In this document: one piece after another, positions 6,888-11,073 of the stretch
Layout: every line of letters begins with the position of its first letter
Numbering within the stretch: the first letter of the stretch is position 1
Source of the DNA: an uncultured Synergistales bacterium
GTDB taxonomy: Bacteria; Synergistota; Synergistia; Synergistales; Aminobacteriaceae
Length of the DNA: 11,073 nucleotides
Direction of reading: 5' to 3'
Assembly (NCBI GenBank): GCA_905234205.1
Contig: CAJOGG010000101.1
Span: 1 to 11,073, forward strand
Notes under the pieces: generated by a model
The model's input: the letters and a program-made list of their open reading frames with translations, nothing else
The model's database searches: none
What the model was told of the DNA's origin: nothing
Position numbers and translations under genes: made by a program

Positions 6888-7994
6888 GTGGCAAATAGTA
6901 AATCTAAATCAGTAACATTTGAGAACATCACTAAAATTTTCAGAGATCCTCAATCGGGCCAAGACGTAGCAGCGGTTGGCGGAGTATCATTCAAGATCGA
7001 ACCGGGCGAATTAATTACTCTGCTTGGGCCTTCAGGTTGTGGCAAGACTACAGTTTTACGAATGCTTTCAGGCTTTGAGCAACCTACTTCAGGGAAAATT
7101 ATGATAGGCGACAACGACGTAACTAATACTCCTCCTAATAAACGCGATACTGCTATGGTCTTCCAGAGTTACGGCTTATTTCCGCATATGAACGTGTCTG
7201 AAAATGTCGGCTATGGTTTGAAGTTGCGTAAAGTTCCAGCTAATGAGATCGGCGAAAAAGTTCAAAGCTTCCTCGAAATGGTCGGGTTAGGGACTATGGC
7301 CAAGCGTCCGCCTTCGAGATTGTCAGGTGGTCAACAACAGAGAGTCGCATTAGCTCGTAGTCTTATAGTTGAGCCTTCAGTGTTGTTGCTCGATGAGCCA
7401 TTATCTAATCTTGATGCTTTGTTGCGTGAACAAATGCGCGTTGAGATTCGCAGGCTTCAAAAATCTTTGGGTATTACAGCAATGTACGTAACTCATGATA
7501 GAGTTGAAGCAATGAGCTTATCAGATCGAATCATAGTTATGAAACTCGGCAAGATAATTCAGATGGGTACACCTAGCGAGATTTATCGTGATCCAGTTGA
7601 TACTTTTGTGGCTGGCTTCGTCGGCAAAGTCGCTTTCTTCCCGTGTGAGGTAAGGGGAATCGATTCAGCTTGTAACGTTGAGATCAAAGGCAAAACTTTC
7701 AGTGCTCCTCGTTGGTCGGATAAACTCAAATCTGGTGATAAAGCTGTGGTTATGGCACGTCCTGAATCGCTTTCAATCGGTGAACCAGGCACAGGAGTTG
7801 AAGACGGAGTCGTAACGGCTAATATTTATCTTGGCAACAGCGTAGAAACTTGGGTTAAGACGGATTTAGGAAATGTGTTAGTGCAAATTGATAATCCCGA
7901 CGTGAAGAAAATTTGGGACGAAGGCGAAAAAGTCTCGTTATCGTTTGACCCCGCGCTTACTAAAGTTTTAGTTGACGATCTCGAAAAAGAATAA
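6888..7994 (+). CDS. ABC transporter ATP-binding protein, Fbp/Pot type
   Basis: This cytoplasmic ATPase of 368 residues powers an importer. All nucleotide-binding motifs are present in order: Walker A GPSGCGKT at 47-54, Q-loop VFQSYGLFP, signature LSGGQ at 145-149, Walker B LLLDEP with D169 and E170, D-loop SNLD, and the switch histidine H203 in THDRVEAM. Most relatives read THDQ(E/V/T)EA, so R205 is an unusual residue next to the switch histidine. After about residue 240 comes a C-terminal TOBE-type region (ARPESLSIG and a final beta-rich stretch), as in FbpC, PotA and MalK. It is expected to dock on the two EAA loops of the permease at 891-3095. Together with the binding protein this completes a canonical three-gene importer, now separated by the cassette at 3149-6830. 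The start is GTG 6888. Substrate is not determinable from this subunit. Confidence 0.95.
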   Translation: MANSKSKSVTFENITKIFRDPQSGQDVAAVGGVSFKIEPGELITLLGPSGCGKTTVLRMLSGFEQPTSGKIMIGDNDVTNTPPNKRDTAMVFQSYGLFPHMNVSENVGYGLKLRKVPANEIGEKVQSFLEMVGLGTMAKRPPSRLSGGQQQRVALARSLIVEPSVLLLDEPLSNLDALLREQMRVEIRRLQKSLGITAMYVTHDRVEAMSLSDRIIVMKLGKIIQMGTPSEIYRDPVDTFVAGFVGKVAFFPCEVRGIDSACNVEIKGKTFSAPRWSDKLKSGDKAVVMARPESLSIGEPGTGVEDGVVTANIYLGNSVETWVKTDLGNVLVQIDNPDVKKIWDEGEKVSLSFDPALTKVLVDDLEKE

Positions 7995-8002
7995 CTTGTC
8001 AT

Positions 8003-8040
8003 AAAAAAATGGGCGTCTCCTCAAACTGGAAACACCCATT
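8003..8040 (-). terminator. Rho-independent terminator between convergent genes, best on the - strand
   Basis: Bases 8008-8020 and 8028-8040 form a 13-position stem around a 7-base loop. Read on the - strand, all 13 positions pair, two as G-U, and the stem runs straight into seven U (A-run at 8003-8009). Read on the + strand, the same two positions become C-A mismatches and the tail is only aaccttttc. It should stop the cstA/HMA transcript efficiently and the ABC ATPase transcript less well. Confidence 0.85.
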
Positions 8041-8065
8041 AACCTTTTCGCGAATAATAAATTTC

Positions 8066-8281
8066 CTATGCTACCTCAATCTTCTTAACGTCATAACCGG
8101 CGTCTTCAATCGCTGCTATTATTGCTGTGTCTGCTACGTCTTTCGTGGACGTAATTAGAGCACTATTTCTTTCAAGGCTGACTTCTGCTCCCGTAACTCC
8201 GTCAAGTGATTCTAAAGCTTCCTTAACGTGTTTTACGCAATTTTGACAGCCCATTCCCTCAACGTGAATTAACTTCTGCAT
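8066..8281 (-). CDS. Heavy-metal-associated (HMA) domain protein, CopZ-like
   Basis: This soluble protein of 71 residues consists of one HMA domain. The metal-binding loop GMGCQNC places the two cysteine ligands at C12 and C15, typically for Cu(I) or another soft metal. VKHVKEALESLDGV and the final AIEDAGYDV complete the ferredoxin-like fold. Free-standing HMA proteins act as copper chaperones or buffers. The chosen start is ATG 8281; a TTG directly before it (8284) would add one residue. The gene begins just 4 bases after the cstA stop, with AAGGCGG about 9 bases upstream as a possible ribosome-binding site inside the end of cstA, so the two are probably cotranscribed. No P-type ATPase or copper regulator is visible nearby, so the delivery partner is unknown. 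The tie to cstA is odd and may be only positional. Confidence 0.9.
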   Translation of the reverse strand: MQKLIHVEGMGCQNCVKHVKEALESLDGVTGAEVSLERNSALITSTKDVADTAIIAAIEDAGYDVKKIEVA

Positions 8282-8285
8282 CAAT

Positions 8286-9745
8286 TTATGCCGCCTTCTT
8301 CGTCTCAGGAAGATATACTCTAAACATGTATATCAAGCAGAATAAAATCGCAACGCCCATTCTCGGGAGCATTAAGTAGCACTCTGGAGCAATGCAGAAA
8401 TATGTAACGCTAACTGCGCTCATGAATGTTGCCGGGATTGCCGCTATAAAGCCCTTGCCTGCACCGACGTTTCTGCAAAGATACACAGCACCTGCCCACA
8501 AAGCTATCATTGCCAATGTCTGGTTTGACCATGAGAAATAACGCCATACGATTCCGTAGTCAAGGAACGAAATTGCATAGCCAGCTGCTAACAACGGAAG
8601 AGCCAACACTAAACGAGGTGCAAATCCCTTCTGATCGATCTTGAACCAGTCAGCAAGAGTTAAACGTGCGCTTCTGAAAGCTGTATCACCTGAAGTAATC
8701 GGGCAAGCTACAACGCCAAGCAACGCTAATATACTTCCTATTGGGCCAAGAAGTCCGACTGAAATCTGATAGACTGACGTTGAATTACCACCACCGACTG
8801 CAAGAAGTCCTGCCGTTGAGAATCCGCCATCAGTTGCATTGTAGAAAGCTATACCAGCAGAAGCCCAAATAAGTGCGATAATTCCTTCAGCTACCATTGC
8901 TCCGTAAAATACAAAACGTCCCTGTGTGTCGCGTGGAAACCTGAAATAGCTCCGCAAGCTACCGTGATGAACATTAACGGCCATATAGGCATTGAGTCAG
9001 CCTTCGGGTGCATGTTGTACAAGCCTTCCCAAAGTTCGATCATTGGCTTTGTTCCCTGAATGTGATTGTAAACTGTTACGCCGCCGATTCCGATTGCCAT
9101 GAAGATTAAGCAAAGTCCGAACAACGGGTAAACCTTGCCTATGACTTTATCAATAGGAAGAAGTGTAGCTAAGAAGTAGTAAACAAGAATTATGACCGTC
9201 AAAATTTTTGTCCAGTCAGCCGCGCCATAGCCCATAACCGTAGCAGCCGCTCCGCCAGTTCCTACAGCACCGCTAGTTCCCTGTGTGATCATCAATGCAA
9301 GCAAACCAGCCGGTCCAACCATGAACACAACGCCGACCATTACGAGCAATACGACCGAGAATAAGCGCATAACTTGAAGCATAAAGCCGCCTAAGTATTT
9401 TCCCGTAATCTCACTAACACTCGCGCCATCGTTTCTCATTGAAAGCATTCCGACCATGTAATCATGAACAGCTCCTGCGAAAATCGTTCCGAAAACTATC
9501 CATAAATAAACCTGCGGTCCCCAAATTGCTCCAGTCAAAGCTCCGAATATTGGCCCAAGCCCTGCAATGTTGAGCAACTGAATCAAGAACGCACGCCCCG
9601 GAGTTATTGGCACATAGTCAACACCATCAGGATGCACAACGCACGGAGTCTTTCTGTCATCAGGCCCGAAAATATGCGCCACACACGCACCGTAAATAAC
9701 GTAGCCGAGTACCAGAATGACTAATCCACCTATAAACGAATACAT
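8286..9745 (-). pseudogene. cstA: CstA-family transporter (carbon starvation protein A), disrupted by a frameshifting deletion
   Basis: CstA proteins are multi-pass inner-membrane transporters for peptides or pyruvate. The N-terminal 273 residues run in one frame from ATG 9745, preceded by GGGAG at 9754-9758. They carry family hallmarks: LLNIAGLGPIFGALTGA, WIVFGTIFAGAVHDY and MLSMRNDGAS. After GFHAT (ends 8927) this frame reads 11 aberrant residues to TAG at 8891-8893. Homology resumes two bases later in another frame, at CAG 8924-8922, with QGRFVFYGAMVAEG, and continues 212 residues to TAA at 8286. In intact homologues, as I recall the family, GFHAT is followed by a QSPMMARC-like motif and about a dozen residues before GRxVFYGAM. 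So this is not a simple one-base indel: a short conserved segment is missing. The rest of both halves is undecayed, so the loss is recent or an assembly error. An ATG at 8984 that opens the second frame is not a natural start. Confidence 0.85.
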
Positions 9746-9785
9746 ATAAATTTCTCCCTTCTGAAGATTATGTAAGTATGTGCAA

Positions 9786-9813
9786 ATTTTAACGCTTTAC
9801 CCGCTAGAATCAA
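9786..9813 (-). promoter_or_regulatory. Candidate sigma-70 type promoter for cstA
   Basis: On the - strand, TTGATT (9813-9808) and TAAAAT (9791-9786) are separated by 16 bases and lie about 40 bases upstream of ATG 9745. The -35 box matches four and the -10 box five consensus bases. The location fits a short leader with the ribosome-binding site at 9754-9758. In A+T-rich DNA such matches arise easily by chance. Confidence 0.4.
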
Positions 9814-10167
9814 GATACCAGGCAAAATTTTTTATACACAACGTCAGAATTATTGCTAAAATTTATCGGTAGAATTACGTATAGTCAAAATAGGCAAAGG
9901 GTTGTAATATATGCACCGTCCTACGGGAAATACGTAGTACAAGATCGTCAAAATTGACGCAAGACTGAGAAACAAATGACAGCGTAAGGGAGTGAGTGTA
10001 CTCCGTTCAGTCAGAAGTTACAAGTCGAGCGTTTGGCGCAGGAGGTCGGATTAAAGCCACGAACTCTTTCGGGAGATCAAGGGAACAAGGCAACTTCGAA
10101 CCCCCAAAGTTCAGGACTTTAGAGAGACTGAGCGCGTCTGAGACGGTAAGTTTATTGAAAATTTTAT

Positions 10168-10184
10168 AAGGGGGTTTCTTTATT
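10168..10184 (+). promoter_or_regulatory. Ribosome-binding site of the SLH-protein gene
   Basis: AAGGGGG at 10168-10174 lies 10 bases before ATG 10185. It fixes the start, because the encoded protein then begins with a complete signal peptide (MKK plus a hydrophobic core). Confidence 0.75.
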
Positions 10185-11073
10185 ATGAAGAAATTAGCAG
10201 TATTAGCAGCAGTTGTCGTTTTGGCAGCATTTGCAGCACCGGCATTTTCAGCCACCAACCCTTTCATGGATGTACCTATGAATCACTGGGCATATGACGC
10301 TATCGGACAGTTAGCAGCTCATGGAATCATTTCCGGTTATCCTGATGGAATGTTCAATGGAACAAAATCTTCAACACGTTACGAAATGGCTTCAACGATC
10401 GCCAGAGCTCTTGCAGTAGTTGATATGACAAAGGCAAGCAAGCAGGACGTCGAAATGATGAAGAGACTTGTTGTTGAATTCCGTGACGAACTCGAGGCAC
10501 TTGGTGTACGCGTTGATGAACTTGACGAGAGAGTCGCAGTATTAGAGGATAGACTCGGCGGTTGGCACATCAGCGGGACTTTAGCCCTTCAGATCACTCA
10601 TGACACTGAAAAAGAAGCAGCGGGTAATCGTACAGGAGACGGTAAGACTAAGTTCAATTACGATGAGGCTAAGTTGATCTTTGAGCGTCGTTGGGGCGAA
10701 AACGATGAGTACTACTTCCAGGGCAGACTTAGAGCTGATAATGGCGTAGATACCAAGAACGCTGAAGTTGTTACAGCCGACAGATTCTTTGTAGAGATGC
10801 CGTTCTTCTTCGATAGCAAACTTACAGTTGGTCGTTTTGGCTGGGGCGAAGAGGGAGCCTACAAGATCAGCCTTCCTGAGACAGGCAGCTGGACTGGAGA
10901 TCAGCCCATCACCGACTATCGTTGGGACGGATTTGGTTTCACGAAGAACTTTGCTCTTGGAACATTCAAAGCAGTGTTAGCGCATCCTAATAAGATTATG
11001 AGAAATAAGGGTCTCGAGTGGAGCCATTACATGTTAAGGCTTAGTGCGAACCTTCAGTTCACTGAGCAGATCG
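10185..11073 (+). CDS. SLH-domain outer-membrane porin-like protein (3' end missing)
   Basis: This secreted surface protein shows 296 residues in the window and stays open to its edge. Residues 1-23 are a classic signal peptide: MKK, an Ala/Val-rich core, then cleavage near AFSA/T. Residues 25-76 form one SLH domain with FMDVPMNHWAYDAI, the turn ISGYPDGMF and TRYEMASTIARAL. SLH domains bind peptidoglycan-linked polymers. About 80-122 is a charged heptad-like helix (VVEFRDELEALGVRVDELD, then VAVLEDRL), a likely coiled coil spanning the periplasm. From GGWHISGTLALQI on, alternating hydrophobic strands with aromatic residues suggest a beta-barrel. This is the OmpM/Omp-alpha architecture of Negativicutes, Thermotogota and Synergistota, tethering the outer membrane to the wall. 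Codons are more G+C-rich than in the glycan cassette, as expected for an abundant protein. The long leader upstream may control its expression. Confidence 0.92.
   Translation, partial: MKKLAVLAAVVVLAAFAAPAFSATNPFMDVPMNHWAYDAIGQLAAHGIISGYPDGMFNGTKSSTRYEMASTIARALAVVDMTKASKQDVEMMKRLVVEFRDELEALGVRVDELDERVAVLEDRLGGWHISGTLALQITHDTEKEAAGNRTGDGKTKFNYDEAKLIFERRWGENDEYYFQGRLRADNGVDTKNAEVVTADRFFVEMPFFFDSKLTVGRFGWGEEGAYKISLPETGSWTGDQPITDYRWDGFGFTKNFALGTFKAVLAHPNKIMRNKGLEWSHYMLRLSANLQFTEQI

Larger units (their letters stand above)
9746..10184. other. Divergent intergenic region with a G+C-rich, hairpin-forming right half
   Basis: This 439-base region separates cstA (leftward) from the SLH-protein gene (rightward). 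The part at 9781-9900 is about 33% G+C by hand count; 9961-10080 is about 48%. The G+C-rich part holds several local inverted repeats: CGTCAA/TTGACG at 9946-9959, CTACG/CGTAG at 9921-9937, GGAGT/ACTCC at 9989-10004, and a 7-position stem with a TTCG loop at 10061-10078 (one A-A mismatch). It contains no convincing ORF longer than a few codons on the + strand. I do not recognise it as a tRNA, tmRNA, 6S RNA, or a cobalamin, TPP or GEMM riboswitch. It could be a long structured 5' leader of the SLH gene or a separate small RNA. Confidence 0.55.

Noticed and set aside
8891..9745. Treating the two cstA halves as two separate intact genes
   Set aside because: The first ends in 11 non-homologous residues and the second would begin at an internal ATG in aberrant sequence; together they cover one CstA with a short gap.
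9880..9910. TATAGT (9880) and TAATAT (9905) as -10 boxes for the SLH gene
   Set aside because: Neither has an acceptable -35 hexamer at 15-19 bases; the closest, TTGCTA at 9853, is 21 bases from TATAGT.
10007..10267. - strand ORF crossing the intergenic region into the SLH gene
   Set aside because: It is antisense to the signal-peptide region of the SLH gene and its low-complexity start (Ala/Thr/Asn-rich) mirrors the antisense of that coding sequence.
10379..10570. - strand Ser/Thr-rich ORF
   Set aside because: It is the antisense shadow of the coiled-coil part of the SLH protein.

Overview
The window looks like chromosomal DNA from an anaerobic diderm bacterium, most plausibly a member of the Synergistota. 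The main clue is the last gene, a secreted protein with one S-layer homology (SLH) domain, a coiled coil and the start of a beta-barrel. That architecture is typical of outer-membrane/cell-wall tethering porins in Synergistota, Negativicutes and Thermotogota. The phylum assignment is inferred from architecture and style, not from a database search.

Layout, left to right. (1) 1-3095, + strand: the 3' part of an Fbp/AfuA-type periplasmic substrate-binding protein, then a fused two-domain ABC permease with an unusual N-terminal extracytoplasmic domain. (2) 3149-6830, + strand: a tight four-gene glycan cassette made of a GT-C-like polytopic membrane protein, a DPM1-like GT2 glycosyltransferase, UDP-galactopyranose mutase (glf) and a GtrA-family membrane protein. 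The last two junctions are 4-base ATGA overlaps. (3) 6888-7994, + strand: an Fbp/Pot-type ABC ATPase that very likely belongs with the permease at 891-3095, so the cassette lies inside what is normally one transporter operon. (4) 8003-8040: a hairpin terminator between convergent transcription units. (5) 8066-9745, - strand: a small heavy-metal-associated (HMA) domain protein downstream of a cstA-type transporter gene that is broken by a frameshifting deletion. (6) 9746-10184: a 439-base divergent intergenic region. Its right half is clearly richer in G+C than its left half and can form several hairpins, so it may be a structured leader or small RNA. (7) 10185 to the end: the SLH-porin gene, cut by the window edge.

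How the genes may work together. The binding protein, permease and ATPase form one ABC importer. Annotation pipelines would probably call it an iron(III) importer, but the visible part of the binding protein lacks the tandem tyrosines used by FbpA to bind iron, so a phosphorylated organic solute is at least as likely. The cassette suggests a lipid-linked sugar route: Glf makes UDP-galactofuranose, the GT2 enzyme loads a sugar onto a polyprenyl phosphate, GtrA helps move it across the membrane, and the GT-C-like protein transfers it to a surface acceptor. Linking Glf's product to the other three proteins is inference from gene order. No rRNA, tRNA, CRISPR array, transposase or integrase was recognised.
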